From positions 62,001 to 126,000 of the forward strand of contig CAIRXW010000023.1 of assembly GCA_903882665.1 (NCBI GenBank): DNA of 64,000 nt, in the 5' to 3' direction. Under the pieces are notes generated by a model. It searched no databases. It saw only the letters and a list, made by a program, of their open reading frames with translations, and had not been told where the DNA came from. Of this stretch, positions 45,704 through 55,045 are shown in pieces. Both the position numbers and the translations under genes were made by a program. The stretch comes from an uncultured Chlorobiaceae bacterium. Lineage in GTDB: Bacteria > Bacteroidota > Chlorobiia > Chlorobiales > Chlorobiaceae. How positions within the stretch are numbered: position 1 is the stretch's first letter; each line of letters begins with the position of its first letter.

Positions 45704-46006
45704 ATGCGTTTGTCTGCAGAACAAATCAACACTATCGTCAACACCTGTCGTGCCGTTGCAGGAGTGAATGCGCTCGTCTGGCTCTATGGATCAAGGTTGG
45801 ACGACACACGCCATGGTGGCGATATTGACCTGCTGATCGAGCCAGCAAGCACTGTCGGTTTATTGCTCCGTGCACGCATTAAAACGCTTCTGGAACAAAC
45901 GCTCTGCCTCCCTGTTGATGTGTTGGTCAAAAACCCTGGTACCAGGGACAATCCGTTTGTCTCCATCGCCCGCGCTCAAGCAAAACTACTGGAAATAACG
46001 CCATGA
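45704..46006 (+). CDS. MNT-type nucleotidyltransferase (antitoxin of a HEPN-MNT pair)
   Basis: A 100-residue minimal nucleotidyltransferase with the active-site pattern LVWLYGSRLDDTRHGGDIDLL (GS ... DxD). In MNT/HEPN systems such a protein AMPylates and silences a HEPN RNase encoded by an overlapping gene. Here the stop overlaps an ATG (ATGA at 46003), but that frame ends after eight codons (MNPTTPET), so the HEPN partner seems lost. A second, broken copy is at 41660-41716. Confidence 0.85.
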   Translation: MRLSAEQINTIVNTCRAVAGVNALVWLYGSRLDDTRHGGDIDLLIEPASTVGLLLRARIKTLLEQTLCLPVDVLVKNPGTRDNPFVSIARAQAKLLEITP

Positions 46007-46040
46007 ATCCAACGACGCCTGAAACATGAAAAAAAACTGA

Positions 46041-46110
46041 GCTAAACCTTCACCAGTCCAAATCCTATCGAGTTTTTTCACCGAACAGCACTCATAGCCA
46101 ACCTCCAGCA
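46041..46110 (-). pseudogene. Decayed 3' end of a second cas6
   Basis: On the minus strand this stretch encodes LEVGYEC and, after frameshifts, FGEK and SIGFGLVKV, which parallels MEVGYECGFGEKNSMGFGMVKV at the end of intact Cas6. The DNA of 46043-46105 is clearly similar to the plus-strand bases near 43855-43925. Only the last ~25 codons survive. Confidence 0.75.
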
Positions 46111-46172
46111 TGCCAACAAACCATATCTCCGGGGGCTTGATTCAAACCGGATAATCACGAAAACAAACAATC

Positions 46173-46484
46173 ATGAGCATCTATACTCTTGCTGTGGAAG
46201 AAGGTAACGTGCTTCGTCTGGGGTTTGGGGATACTCCGGCTCAAAATGATGCGCTGGTGAAGGAGGCGGCACAACAATTGAAGGAGTTGATTGATGGCGG
46301 GGTAATCAGAGGGGGGGAACTGATAAAGCTGAACGGACCGGCAACGTTACCGATAGCTTTTGTTCTGGCGCACAAGCTCAATCATCTTTATCAGGCGGTT
46401 GCGGTCTATGACCCGAAATTGTCGAAATATGTGGTAGCTATTGCTCATGGAGGCAAATACAGCGTGGGTGACCTTGTTGACTGA
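46173..46484 (+). CDS. csx3: Csx3-like CRISPR-associated protein (cyclic oligoadenylate ring nuclease family)
   Basis: A 103-residue protein whose second half (LAHKLNHLYQAVAVYDPKL...VVAIAHGGKYSVGDLVD) fits Csx3. Members (Crn3) bind and cut cyclic tetra-adenylate, the alarm signal made by type III CRISPR complexes. The key His and Asp of the family have counterparts in His71 and Asp80, nine residues apart; the usual D-P-R reads D-P-K here. It lies 0.8 kb from the CRISPR array and beyond the decayed cas6 end. No Cas10 or effector is in the window, so the signal producer must be elsewhere or lost. Confidence 0.75.
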   Translation: MSIYTLAVEEGNVLRLGFGDTPAQNDALVKEAAQQLKELIDGGVIRGGELIKLNGPATLPIAFVLAHKLNHLYQAVAVYDPKLSKYVVAIAHGGKYSVGDLVD

Positions 46485-46635
46485 GCGGAATTCGGGAAGG
46501 AAGTTTCATGCAGGGATGCAGGGATGAACCGCTGCTGCCGGAAACAGGTACTCCCAAACAAATCAGAAAAAAAATGCAATTTTCGGAATCAGTAGCGGGT
46601 TAATACTTTTTTTTGGACAAAAAAAGGAGGCGATC

Positions 46636-48057
46636 ATGCAGAACAGAGCCATAGATGTGCATTGTCATTTTTTCAATCTCTCGTTTGCGTTTGCGGAAGT
46701 GCTTGAAATCGGGTGGAGGTGGATTCACGGGGATTATCCCTATAAAAGCGATGAGCGAGGACTACCCAAAGTTTTCGTGATTATGCCACCGGAACTCAGG
46801 GAACTGGCTCACTATGTTGCATCTTATTTTGCGGCAGCTACAGATAGTCCTGAGGAGCATTATGCATACGAAGAGCGGTGCTGCCAAAAGAGTCAGTGGC
46901 ATCTTTCGGAGCCATTGATTACGGTACCGTTGATGATGGATATCTTTTTTATGTTCGACCATGGCGAGACCGAGGCGCAAAAAGCGGTGATGCTGGCATT
47001 ACCCGAAATATTGCAACGAGACGGGCTCAATGCGATGATGATTACAGAGGATAATGCCGATAGGTTTGATGAGTTGGCGCAAATCATCAAAGCTGAATTC
47101 ATTCCTGTTTATGAAAAAAGCATCTCTGCAAGAAATCTCACCCCGACATTGTTCGCGAAAAACATAACAACTATCAGTCGTGAACTGGATCTGGTTATCG
47201 CAGATTTCAAGGCAGGACACGCAGCAGAAGGAGTTCGAACCATGGCAAAAAGTTGTACGCAAACAAGTGTCCAGATGACATGGGGATATCGCAAGCATCT
47301 GCTGGAACTGCAAAATCTGCAACGTGATAATCCTGGTACGGTACTCCCCTTTTTGGCGGTCGATCCGCGAAGAATCGGGATTGAAGAGCTTGTCCGCGAG
47401 CAGGTTGTTAAGGGTGCGTTCAAGGGGGTGAAACTCTATCCTCCACTGGGTTACCTGCCAACTCACCCGAACCTCTATCCGGTTTACCGGCTTTGCATAG
47501 AGCACAACATTCCCGTTACGGTGCATACCTCAACCGGCGGGTTGCTGTCGCTGTGTGACACCATAAAGACGCAGAGCAAAAAGAAAAATGGAGAGATTGT
47601 TCCGGTTACTTTCGATAAAAAAACGAACAAATCGGCGGCACTGTTTTTTTCAAATCCGGCGAATTGGCTTGAGATTCTTGAAAACAGTGAGTTCAGCGGA
47701 TTGCATCTCAATTTTGCCCATTTTGGCGGCGAGGAGCATATCAGCACTCTTGCCAATCAACAACCTGGGGAGCCTGATGATTCGGAAAACTGGACTCTTC
47801 AGATTATAGGGTTGATGGAGAGGTTCAAAAATGTCTACGCCGATATCTCTTACTGTCCCGACAATGACATGCTCAACTATATCCAGAATATTGTTGGACG
47901 CTATAAGATTGTACAGGAACGGCTTATGTTTGGCACTGATTACATCATGGTTATGAAGGAATCCTCTCTTGGTGGCAACCTTGATCATTATTTCAATCTC
48001 TATACCGACATCTACCCCGAGATGCTGAACGTCAATCCAGCGGCGTTTCTCGGGTAA
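46636..48057 (+). CDS. Amidohydrolase-family metal-dependent hydrolase
   Basis: A 473-residue TIM-barrel hydrolase of the amidohydrolase-2 group. Metal ligands are visible in IDVHCHFF (HxH), PVTVHTSTGG, LNFAHFGG and MFGTDYIMV (late Asp). GVKLYPPLGYLPTHPNLYPV marks the middle of the barrel. An excellent ribosome binding site (AAGGAGG at 46623-46629) precedes the ATG. The substrate is unknown; such proteins cleave or decarboxylate ring compounds or amides. It stands alone between the CRISPR remnants and a toxin-antitoxin pair. Confidence 0.85.
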   Translation: MQNRAIDVHCHFFNLSFAFAEVLEIGWRWIHGDYPYKSDERGLPKVFVIMPPELRELAHYVASYFAAATDSPEEHYAYEERCCQKSQWHLSEPLITVPLMMDIFFMFDHGETEAQKAVMLALPEILQRDGLNAMMITEDNADRFDELAQIIKAEFIPVYEKSISARNLTPTLFAKNITTISRELDLVIADFKAGHAAEGVRTMAKSCTQTSVQMTWGYRKHLLELQNLQRDNPGTVLPFLAVDPRRIGIEELVREQVVKGAFKGVKLYPPLGYLPTHPNLYPVYRLCIEHNIPVTVHTSTGGLLSLCDTIKTQSKKKNGEIVPVTFDKKTNKSAALFFSNPANWLEILENSEFSGLHLNFAHFGGEEHISTLANQQPGEPDDSENWTLQIIGLMERFKNVYADISYCPDNDMLNYIQNIVGRYKIVQERLMFGTDYIMVMKESSLGGNLDHYFNLYTDIYPEMLNVNPAAFLG

Positions 48058-48150
48058 TGCAAGGTTGGCCAGAATATGCAATTTGAAGAGGGCGGCGATT
48101 TTCCTACATTCTGACTTGTAAGAATTTACAACAACCAAAGGAGTGAGCGG

Positions 48151-48375
48151 ATGCAAATCGCCAGAATAACAGCCAAAGGCCAGACGACCATTCCTGTCTC
48201 CATCCGCAAGGCCGCCCATATTAACGCCGGTGATACGCTTGCATTTGAAATCAAAGGGGATTATGTGATTGTCAGAAAAATCAAGTCCCCGACTGATGCC
48301 TGTCTGAAGGGCATCGAGGAAACACTTAATGAATGGTCCTCGCCTGAAGATGAGGAGGCATGGAGTGGACTTTAA
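48151..48375 (+). CDS. AbrB/MazE-type antitoxin
   Basis: A 74-residue protein with an N-terminal SpoVT-AbrB swapped-hairpin DNA-binding domain (ARITAKGQTTIPVSIRKAAHINAGDTLAFEIKGDYVIVRKI) and an acidic tail (EWSSPEDEEAWSGL) suited to bind a toxin. The ribosome binding site AAGGAGTGAG lies eight to ten bases upstream. The toxin gene overlaps its end, so the pair is translated together and probably autoregulated. Confidence 0.88.
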   Translation: MQIARITAKGQTTIPVSIRKAAHINAGDTLAFEIKGDYVIVRKIKSPTDACLKGIEETLNEWSSPEDEEAWSGL

Positions 48376-48703
48376 GCCATTTGATGTTGTCGTTGTTCCC
48401 TTTCCTTTTACGGATAAACTTGCCGAAAAACGGCGACCAGCGTTGATCGTTTCGGGCAAGGTGTTTAATGAGCAGCACGATCATCTTGTTCTGGCCATGA
48501 TCACCACAGCAAAAAGCAGAGTATGGAGCAGTGATATTCAACTGAATGACTGGATGCAAGCGAATTTGGCGGTACCCTGCAAGGTGCGCTTCAAGCTCTT
48601 CACGCTTGACCGACAGCTCATTACTCTCCGCCTTGGCTCTTTATCGAAATCAGACAAAGATGCCGTTAATAGTGCCATGAAGCTGTTTTTGGCAACTGAT
48701 TGA
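48350..48703 (+). CDS. PemK/MazF-family toxin
   Basis: About 117 residues from the ATG at 48350; a GTG at 48365 or the ATG at 48329 are alternatives, all inside the antitoxin gene. It shows the PemK/MazF beta-barrel: FDVVVVPFPFTDKLAEKRRPALIVSG, LVLAMITTAKSRVWSSDIQL, then CKVRFKLFTLDRQLITLRLGSLS. MazF-family toxins are RNases that cut mRNA at short sites. The overlap with the AbrB-type gene is the usual arrangement. Confidence 0.87.
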   Translation: MRRHGVDFKPFDVVVVPFPFTDKLAEKRRPALIVSGKVFNEQHDHLVLAMITTAKSRVWSSDIQLNDWMQANLAVPCKVRFKLFTLDRQLITLRLGSLSKSDKDAVNSAMKLFLATD

Positions 48704-48753
48704 CAGATCCTGCATCCAAAGAAATCGTCTGCATTATAATTTACAGGTAACCT

Positions 48754-49839
48754 ATGAGTGTACAGAAAAAAGTTGTTGTCGGGATCTCGGGCGGGGTTGA
48801 TTCTGCCGTGTCGGCTTGTCTGCTGGTCGAACAGGGCTATGCGGTGACGGGTTTGAACATAAGGGTGCTCGACTCCCCCGAGGAGAGCCCTTCGCTGAAG
48901 CCTTCGCCGCTGGTGATCAGCGACCATCCCGATTTTCAGATTCCCGTTTATACCCTGAACCTGAGCAGCAAATTCCGCGATGATGTTATCGGCTATTTTC
49001 ATGAGGACTATCTTGGTGGCAAAACGCCCAATCCCTGCATGGTCTGCAACAAAAAGATCAAATGGTTCGGCCTCTTTGAGGGGCTGAAGCTGCTTGATGC
49101 CGATTTTGTTGCTACGGGCCACTTTGCGGCAACAGCGTTCAGCGACGGGAGGTACCGCCTCTATAAGGGAGCTGACCCTGAAAAGGATCAGAGCTATTTT
49201 CTCTGGATGCTTTCGCAGAGTGACCTGGCAAAAACCCTCTTTCCGCTGGGGGAGCTGACCAAACCGGAGGTTCGCACGCTGGCCCGCTCGTTTGGTGTCA
49301 GGGCGGCTGAAAAGAAGGAGAGTCAGGAGATCTGTTTTGTGCCGCAGGACGATTATTGCGGCTACCTCGCCGGTGCGATTCCCGGACTGGCCGAAAGGGT
49401 GGCGGATGGCGATATTGTGGATGAAACAGGCAAGGTCATCGGCAAGCACCGGGGCTATCCATTCTATACCATCGGCCAGCGCCGGGGGCTTGGTGTTTCC
49501 GCCAAAGAGCCGCTCTATGTCACGGCGCTCGACACGGAGCATAACCGCATCGAGGTGGGGAAAAAGTCCTCTCTTGAGTGCCGCTCGCTCGTTGCTTCCG
49601 CCATAAACTGGATCGGCATCGAGAAGCTGAACGGCCCGATTGAGGCATCCGGAAAAATCCGCTATCGTGACCGGGAGACACCCTGCACCATTGAGCCTCT
49701 GGGCGAAAGATCCGCAACCGTTTCATTCGCTTCACCGAAAAGCGCCGTTGCAAAGGGACAGGCGGCGGTCTTTTACCGCGACCGCGAAGTGCTCGGCGGC
49801 GGTTTTATTACGCAAGTCACTCACCAATCCAAACTGTAA
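48754..49839 (+). CDS. mnmA: tRNA-specific 2-thiouridylase MnmA
   Basis: A 361-residue enzyme that thiolates U34 in tRNA(Lys/Glu/Gln). It has the ATP-pyrophosphatase loop GISGGVDSAVSACLL, the catalytic Cys in GGKTPNPCMVCNKKIKW, the second Cys in QEICFVPQDD, and YTIGQRRGLGV. Length is normal. The next gene begins 15 bases later. Confidence 0.96.
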   Translation: MSVQKKVVVGISGGVDSAVSACLLVEQGYAVTGLNIRVLDSPEESPSLKPSPLVISDHPDFQIPVYTLNLSSKFRDDVIGYFHEDYLGGKTPNPCMVCNKKIKWFGLFEGLKLLDADFVATGHFAATAFSDGRYRLYKGADPEKDQSYFLWMLSQSDLAKTLFPLGELTKPEVRTLARSFGVRAAEKKESQEICFVPQDDYCGYLAGAIPGLAERVADGDIVDETGKVIGKHRGYPFYTIGQRRGLGVSAKEPLYVTALDTEHNRIEVGKKSSLECRSLVASAINWIGIEKLNGPIEASGKIRYRDRETPCTIEPLGERSATVSFASPKSAVAKGQAAVFYRDREVLGGGFITQVTHQSKL

Positions 49840-49853
49840 CCATATCCTCTATA

Positions 49854-50531
49854 ATGATTCAACGACGCCATCTCTCGCTCACCTATCTGGAACTTGAACC
49901 GGCAAAACCGGAAAACGCCCCTCTCATGATTATGCTGCACGGCTATGGCAGCAACGAAAAAGATCTTATCCAGCTTGCCCCGTCGCTGAGGCCGGAGTTC
50001 CGCTACATCAGTGCACGGGCGCCGCAGGAGATGGATTTCGGCATGTTCGGCTGGTTCCCGCTTGAGTTTACCCCGACCGGAATCAGGGTGGATCATGGTG
50101 AGGCCGGGCGGGCTGTCGAGCAGTTGATCGGCTTTATCAAAGAAATTATTGCCGAGTACCGGCCTGCGGGCAACAAGGTTTTTCTGATGGGGTTCAGCCA
50201 GGGAACGGTGATGAGCTATCTGACGGCCTTTCATGCACCGGAGCTGCTGCACGGCGTCATTGCCTGCTCAGGGCAGTTGCCTGAAAAAACAGTGCCGAAC
50301 GATGCGCTAAAACCTGCATTGAAGAAGCTCCCTTTTCTGGTGATGCATGGCAGCTTTGACGATGTTCTGCCGATTGCCAAGGGGCTGGCATCGAAGGCAT
50401 GGCTGGAGGAGCATGTGGAAGATTTTACCTGGCGTGAATACCCGATAGCGCACCAGATAGCCGACAGCGGCATTGAGTTGATGTGCTCCTGGCTTGAAGA
50501 GAGGTTGCCGCTGCCCGAAAAGAGCAAATAG
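49854..50531 (+). CDS. Phospholipase/carboxylesterase-family hydrolase
   Basis: A 225-residue alpha/beta hydrolase of the acyl-protein-thioesterase/carboxylesterase group. Motifs are LMIMLHGYGSNEKDLIQLAPSL, the nucleophile elbow GFSQGTVMSYL, MHGSFDDVLPI (Asp) and YPIAHQI (His). It probably hydrolyses short esters; no specific substrate can be given. It is 15 bases downstream of mnmA and likely cotranscribed. Confidence 0.9.
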   Translation: MIQRRHLSLTYLELEPAKPENAPLMIMLHGYGSNEKDLIQLAPSLRPEFRYISARAPQEMDFGMFGWFPLEFTPTGIRVDHGEAGRAVEQLIGFIKEIIAEYRPAGNKVFLMGFSQGTVMSYLTAFHAPELLHGVIACSGQLPEKTVPNDALKPALKKLPFLVMHGSFDDVLPIAKGLASKAWLEEHVEDFTWREYPIAHQIADSGIELMCSWLEERLPLPEKSK

Positions 50532-50664
50532 AAGTTTCCCAAAAGAAAGCAATTCCCTTATGCAAGTGAAGTATTGAGGGCTGTTCCTGAGAGAACGGAA
50601 TTACCCACTGATGCACTATATTCTCTTTTTTTAACCACCGCCTTTCTTAACGATTACAAGACGA

Positions 50665-53600
50665 ATGAAGGACACACTACTCAACAGCCTCGAACAACGC
50701 ATCCTTGTGCTTGACGGTGCGATGGGCACCATGATTCAGCGCCATAAATTACAGGAAGCGGACTACCGGGGTACACGCTTTGCCGACCACTCGCATCCGC
50801 TCATCGGGAATAACGATATGCTTGTGCTGACGCGCCCGGATATCATCTATGCGCTTCACTGCGACTTTCTTGAAGCTGGTTCCGACATTATCGAAACCAA
50901 CACCTTCAATGCCAACCCGATTTCACAGGCTGACTATAATGCCTCAGAGCTGGTGAGGGAGCTGAACGTTGAAGCTGCCCGCCTTGCAAGGAAAGCGGCG
51001 GATGAGTATACGGCGCGAACCCCCGGCAAACCGCGCTTTGTTGCCGGTTCTATCGGCCCAACCAACAAGACGCTGTCGCTCTCGCCGGATGTCAATAATC
51101 CCGGCTTCAGGGCGGTCACCTTTAGGGAGGTGGTTGATAACTACACCCTGCAGCTTGAGGGGCTTATGGAGGGTGGCGTAGACCTGCTGCTGGTTGAAAC
51201 GGTCTTTGATACGCTGAACTGCAAGGCTGCTCTCTTTTCAATTGAAGAATTTTTCAACCGCACCGGCGTGCGCATACCGGTCATGGTCTCCGGCACGGTT
51301 GTAGATGCCAGCGGTCGGACCCTCTCCGGCCAGACAACGGAGGCTTTCTGGATCTCCATAGCCCATACGCCCGACCTGCTCTCCATCGGGCTCAACTGCG
51401 CACTTGGCTCAAAACAGATGCGCCCCTTTATTGAGGCGCTGGCCGGAATTGCTGAAAGCTATGTGAGCGTCTATCCGAATGCCGGACTGCCGAACGAGTT
51501 TGGAGAGTATGACGACTCCCCCGCCTACATGGCCGAGCAGATTGCCGACTTTGCCACATCCGGATTTGTCAATATTGTCGGTGGCTGCTGCGGAACAACT
51601 CCGGGGCATATCAAGGCGATTGCCGAGGCGGTAAAAAGCCTGAAACCGCGCCAGCACCCGGCAAAAAAGCATGAGCTGCAACTTTCCGGTCTCGAACCGC
51701 TGTTTGTCAACCGCACAACCGGCTTTATCAATGTTGGCGAGCGCACCAATGTAACTGGTTCGAAAAAATTCGCCCGACTCATCAAGGAGGGGAACTACGA
51801 CGAGGCGCTCTCCATTGCCCGCCAGCAGGTGGAGAGTGGCGCACAGGTGATTGATGTCAACGTGGATGAGGGAATGCTCGACTCTGAGGCTGTGATGAAG
51901 GAGTTCCTCAACCTGATCGGCTCAGAACCGGAAATTTCACGCGTACCGGTAATGATTGACAGCTCGAAATGGTCGGTCATTGAAAGCGGTCTGCAATGCG
52001 TTCAGGGCAAAAGCATTGTCAACTCGATCAGCCTCAAAGAGGGTGAGAAGCTTTTCATAGAGAGGGCTCGCAAGGTGTTGCAGTACGGTGCGGCCACTGT
52101 TGTCATGGCCTTCGACGAATCGGGGCAGGCCGACAGCTACTGGCGCCGCATTGAGATCTGCAAACGCGCATACGATATTTTGACACAACAGGCAGGCTTC
52201 CCGGCGGAGGATATTATTTTCGATCCCAATGTGCTGACGGTTGCCACCGGCATTGAAGAGCATAACAACTATGCGGTCGATTTTATCGAGACCGTCCGCT
52301 GGATCAAGGAGAACCTGCCTTATGCGAAGGTCTCCGGCGGTATCAGCAATGTATCCTTCTCTTTCCGTGGCAACGAAACGGTTCGTGAGGCAATGCACGC
52401 TGCCTTCCTCTATCACGCTATCAAGGCCGGGCTCGACATGGGTATTGTCAATGCGGGTCAGCTCGCCATTTATGAGGATATTGATCCTGAATTGCTGGTG
52501 CGGGTTGAGGATGTGCTGCTCAACCGTCGGGCGGACGCGACTGAGCGCCTCGTCAGCTTTGCAGAAACCATTCAGAATGGTGGTGAAAAAACTGAAGCAA
52601 AAGCGGCTGAATGGAGGAGCCTGCCGGTTGAGGAGCGGCTGCGCCACGCACTGATCAAGGGAATTGTCGATCATATTGAAGAAGATACCGAAGAGGCCCG
52701 ACTGCTCTACCCGAGCCCGCTCCAGGTCATTGAGGGGCCGCTGATGAACGGCATGAATGCCATCGGCGACCTCTTTGCCGAAGGGAAGATGTTTCTGCCG
52801 CAGGTGGTCAAAAGCGCCCGCGTCATGAAGCGCTCGGTTGCCGTTCTTTTGCCTTACATCGAGGCTGAAAAGGCGCTGAACAAGGATACCCGTGCTGCGG
52901 CCAAAGTGCTGCTTGCAACGGTCAAGGGGGATGTGCACGATATCGGCAAGAATATTGTCGCCGTTGTGCTTGCCTGCAACAACTATGATGTGGTCGATAT
53001 CGGCGTCATGATGCCGTGCGACAAAATTCTTGAAGCGGTCGAGCGCGAAAAAGCTGACCTGCTTGGCCTGAGCGGCCTCATCACCCCTTCGCTGGACGAG
53101 ATGGTGCATGTTGCCAGCGAAATGGAGCGGCTCGGCATGAAAATTCCGCTTCTCATCGGAGGCGCTACAACGTCAAGAATGCACACTGCGGTGAAAATTG
53201 CACCGGTCTACTCAGGTGCTGTCGTACAGGTACTCGATGCCTCACGGAGCGTTCCGGTGGTCAACAGCCTGCTCAATGGGGCGCTCAGCCCCGCTTACAT
53301 TGCCCAGCTCAAAATGGAACAGGCCGGACTGCGCGAAAGCCACGCATCACGCACATCCTCTGTCAAGTATCTTTCGCTCAAGGATGCGCGCAACAACCGT
53401 CCGGAACTCCAGGAGGCTATCTACAAACCGCTGAAACCGGGAATTACCCTGTTTGAGGATGTTACCGCCGGAGAGCTGCGCCCCTATATCGACTGGACTC
53501 CCTTTTTCATGGCCTGGGAGCTGCATGGCCGTTACCCGCAAATTCTCGACGATGCGAAGTATGGCAGCGAAGCAAAAAAACTCTTTGACGATGCCAACAG

Positions 53601-54393
53601 ACTGCTTGACCGGATTGAAACGGAGCAACTGCTCGGCCTGAAAGGTGTTGCGGCTCTCTTCCCGGCCAACAGCTCAGGGGATGACATTGAGATTTATACC
53701 GACGAAAGCCGCACAAGCGTGCTCACCACGCTGCACACCCTCCGCCAGCAGCAGGAGAAGAGCCCTGGTGAGCCGAATCTTGCCCTGGCGGACTTTATTG
53801 CCCCCGTCAACTCAGGACTGAATGACTACATTGGAGGCTTTGCCGTCACCGCAGGTCTCGGTATTGAAAAGGTGCTCAAAGAGTTCAGTGACCAGCAGGA
53901 CGACTACCACCGCATCATGACACAGGCACTGGCCGATCGCCTGGCGGAAGCCTTTGCCGAGATGCTGCACCAGCGTGTACGGCGTGAGCTTTGGGGTTAT
54001 GAACCTGCCGAAAAAAAGCAAATCGGAAAACGGTGTGCCTGCCATCCCGACCCGCAATGCCAGCCACACGCTATCCATGAGCTGCTTGCAGAAAAATATC
54101 AGGGCATCCGCCCTGCTCCCGGCTACCCCGCCTGCCCCGATCATACGGAGAAAGCGGAGCTTTTCACCTTGCTTAACGCCGAAACCAATACCGGCATCAC
54201 GCTCACCGAAACCTTCGCCATGAACCCGGCCGCCTCGGTCTGCGGCCTCTACTTTGCACACCCGCAGGCAAAATACTTTGTGCTCGGCAAAATCGGACGC
54301 GACCAGGTTGAGGAGTACGCAGAGCGTAAAGGGATGGGCCTCAAGGATGCTGAGAGGTGGCTCGCTCCGGTTTTGAATTACGATCCACAATAA
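50665..54393 (+). CDS. metH: Cobalamin-dependent methionine synthase
   Basis: A 1242-residue full-length MetH that moves a methyl group from methyltetrahydrofolate to homocysteine through B12. Domains in order: homocysteine-binding (1-330; GLNCALG and GGCCGTT at about 305-311 hold zinc), pterin-binding (about 350-620; [20 protein letters not shown]), the B12 cap and Rossmann domain (DVHDIGK at 756-762, with the cobalt-ligand His758; [12 protein letters not shown]), and the S-adenosylmethionine-dependent activation domain (about 930-1242; [12 protein letters not shown]). The organism therefore relies on cobalamin. The 133-base leader has no riboswitch I can recognise. Confidence 0.97.
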   Translation: MKDTLLNSLEQRILVLDGAMGTMIQRHKLQEADYRGTRFADHSHPLIGNNDMLVLTRPDIIYALHCDFLEAGSDIIETNTFNANPISQADYNASELVRELNVEAARLARKAADEYTARTPGKPRFVAGSIGPTNKTLSLSPDVNNPGFRAVTFREVVDNYTLQLEGLMEGGVDLLLVETVFDTLNCKAALFSIEEFFNRTGVRIPVMVSGTVVDASGRTLSGQTTEAFWISIAHTPDLLSIGLNCALGSKQMRPFIEALAGIAESYVSVYPNAGLPNEFGEYDDSPAYMAEQIADFATSGFVNIVGGCCGTTPGHIKAIAEAVKSLKPRQHPAKKHELQLSGLEPLFVNRTTGFINVGERTNVTGSKKFARLIKEGNYDEALSIARQQVESGAQVIDVNVDEGMLDSEAVMKEFLNLIGSEPEISRVPVMIDSSKWSVIESGLQCVQGKSIVNSISLKEGEKLFIERARKVLQYGAATVVMAFDESGQADSYWRRIEICKRAYDILTQQAGFPAEDIIFDPNVLTVATGIEEHNNYAVDFIETVRWIKENLPYAKVSGGISNVSFSFRGNETVREAMHAAFLYHAIKAGLDMGIVNAGQLAIYEDIDPELLVRVEDVLLNRRADATERLVSFAETIQNGGEKTEAKAAEWRSLPVEERLRHALIKGIVDHIEEDTEEARLLYPSPLQVIEGPLMNGMNAIGDLFAEGKMFLPQVVKSARVMKRSVAVLLPYIEAEKALNKDTRAAAKVLLATVKGDVHDIGKNIVAVVLACNNYDVVDIGVMMPCDKILEAVEREKADLLGLSGLITPSLDEMVHVASEMERLGMKIPLLIGGATTSRMHTAVKIAPVYSGAVVQVLDASRSVPVVNSLLNGALSPAYIAQLKMEQAGLRESHASRTSSVKYLSLKDARNNRPELQEAIYKPLKPGITLFEDVTAGELRPYIDWTPFFMAWELHGRYPQILDDAKYGSEAKKLFDDANRLLDRIETEQLLGLKGVAALFPANSSGDDIEIYTDESRTSVLTTLHTLRQQQEKSPGEPNLALADFIAPVNSGLNDYIGGFAVTAGLGIEKVLKEFSDQQDDYHRIMTQALADRLAEAFAEMLHQRVRRELWGYEPAEKKQIGKRCACHPDPQCQPHAIHELLAEKYQGIRPAPGYPACPDHTEKAELFTLLNAETNTGITLTETFAMNPAASVCGLYFAHPQAKYFVLGKIGRDQVEEYAERKGMGLKDAERWLAPVLNYDPQ

Positions 54394-54487
54394 GGTGACT
54401 TGCCACCCCGTTCGATCTCATGCAACCCGGAGCAATGGTTACGATACGGTACCTTGCTCCGGGCTGTTGATGATGACATGCCAAAAA

Positions 54488-55045
54488 CTACCACTTCATC
54501 ATGGGCAAGGGGCTGAGAGGATGGCTTTTCAGCCGCTTGATGGTGAGTTTGGCAAGCATTGCATGGAATCCGGCGTTTGGAAACGCATCAAGCACATCCG
54601 CAACAAAATCATCCGGCAGACGGTAGCGAAGCAAACCGCCTGAAAGATCGATCCAGTCTGCCTTTCTGAAGGGTTCGACCAGCCATGAGGGATTGTTCCG
54701 ATAGCGGGTAAACTTGTGATGTTCACCGATCATAGCCTCTATTTCCTTGCACCACGATGCATTAACGCTTTTTTCCAGATAACGCCGTGCCAGCAGTCGG
54801 GAGGGTTGCAGGTAGTCAAAAGTGCTCTCTGTCCAGATGCCGAGATCATGAAAAACTGCGGCAATAGCAATTTTGCCCTCTGCCGCTGTGCTCTCGCCAA
54901 CAAGAGCACAGCAAAAATTGAACACACGCATGCAGTGGTTGCGGTAGGCGTCGTAATCGGGGCCGAGTGGCTGACGATACCCTGCAAGCATATCGTCAAG
55001 CAAAGCGGAGTGAGAGACAACAAACTCAATTTTTTTATTATTCAT
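54488..55045 (-). CDS. HD-domain phosphohydrolase-like protein
   Basis: About 185 residues from the ATG at 55045 (MNNKKIEFVVSHSALLDD); a longer frame to 55153 lies inside the upstream gene. HD-fold metal ligands are visible in YRNHCMRVFNFCCAL and AAVFHDLGIWTE, with GEHHKF further on. HD proteins usually cleave nucleotides or phosphoesters; the substrate is unknown. The start overlaps the lipoprotein gene stop by eight bases, so the two are coupled. Confidence 0.85.
   Translation of the reverse strand: MNNKKIEFVVSHSALLDDMLAGYRQPLGPDYDAYRNHCMRVFNFCCALVGESTAAEGKIAIAAVFHDLGIWTESTFDYLQPSRLLARRYLEKSVNASWCKEIEAMIGEHHKFTRYRNNPSWLVEPFRKADWIDLSGGLLRYRLPDDFVADVLDAFPNAGFHAMLAKLTIKRLKSHPLSPLPMMKW

Noticed and set aside
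46490-46620. GCAGGGATGCAGGGATG direct repeat before the amidohydrolase gene
   Set aside because: Too short and isolated to be assigned to a mobile element or regulatory site.
50570-50630. CTGAGA...ACCCACTGATGC in the metH leader, reminiscent of TPP riboswitch consensus pieces
   Set aside because: The helices and the remaining conserved elements are absent, and thiamine control of metH is not expected.
51937-53109. 390-codon open frame on the minus strand across metH
   Set aside because: Antisense shadow of the conserved MetH middle domains, without family features or a ribosome binding site.
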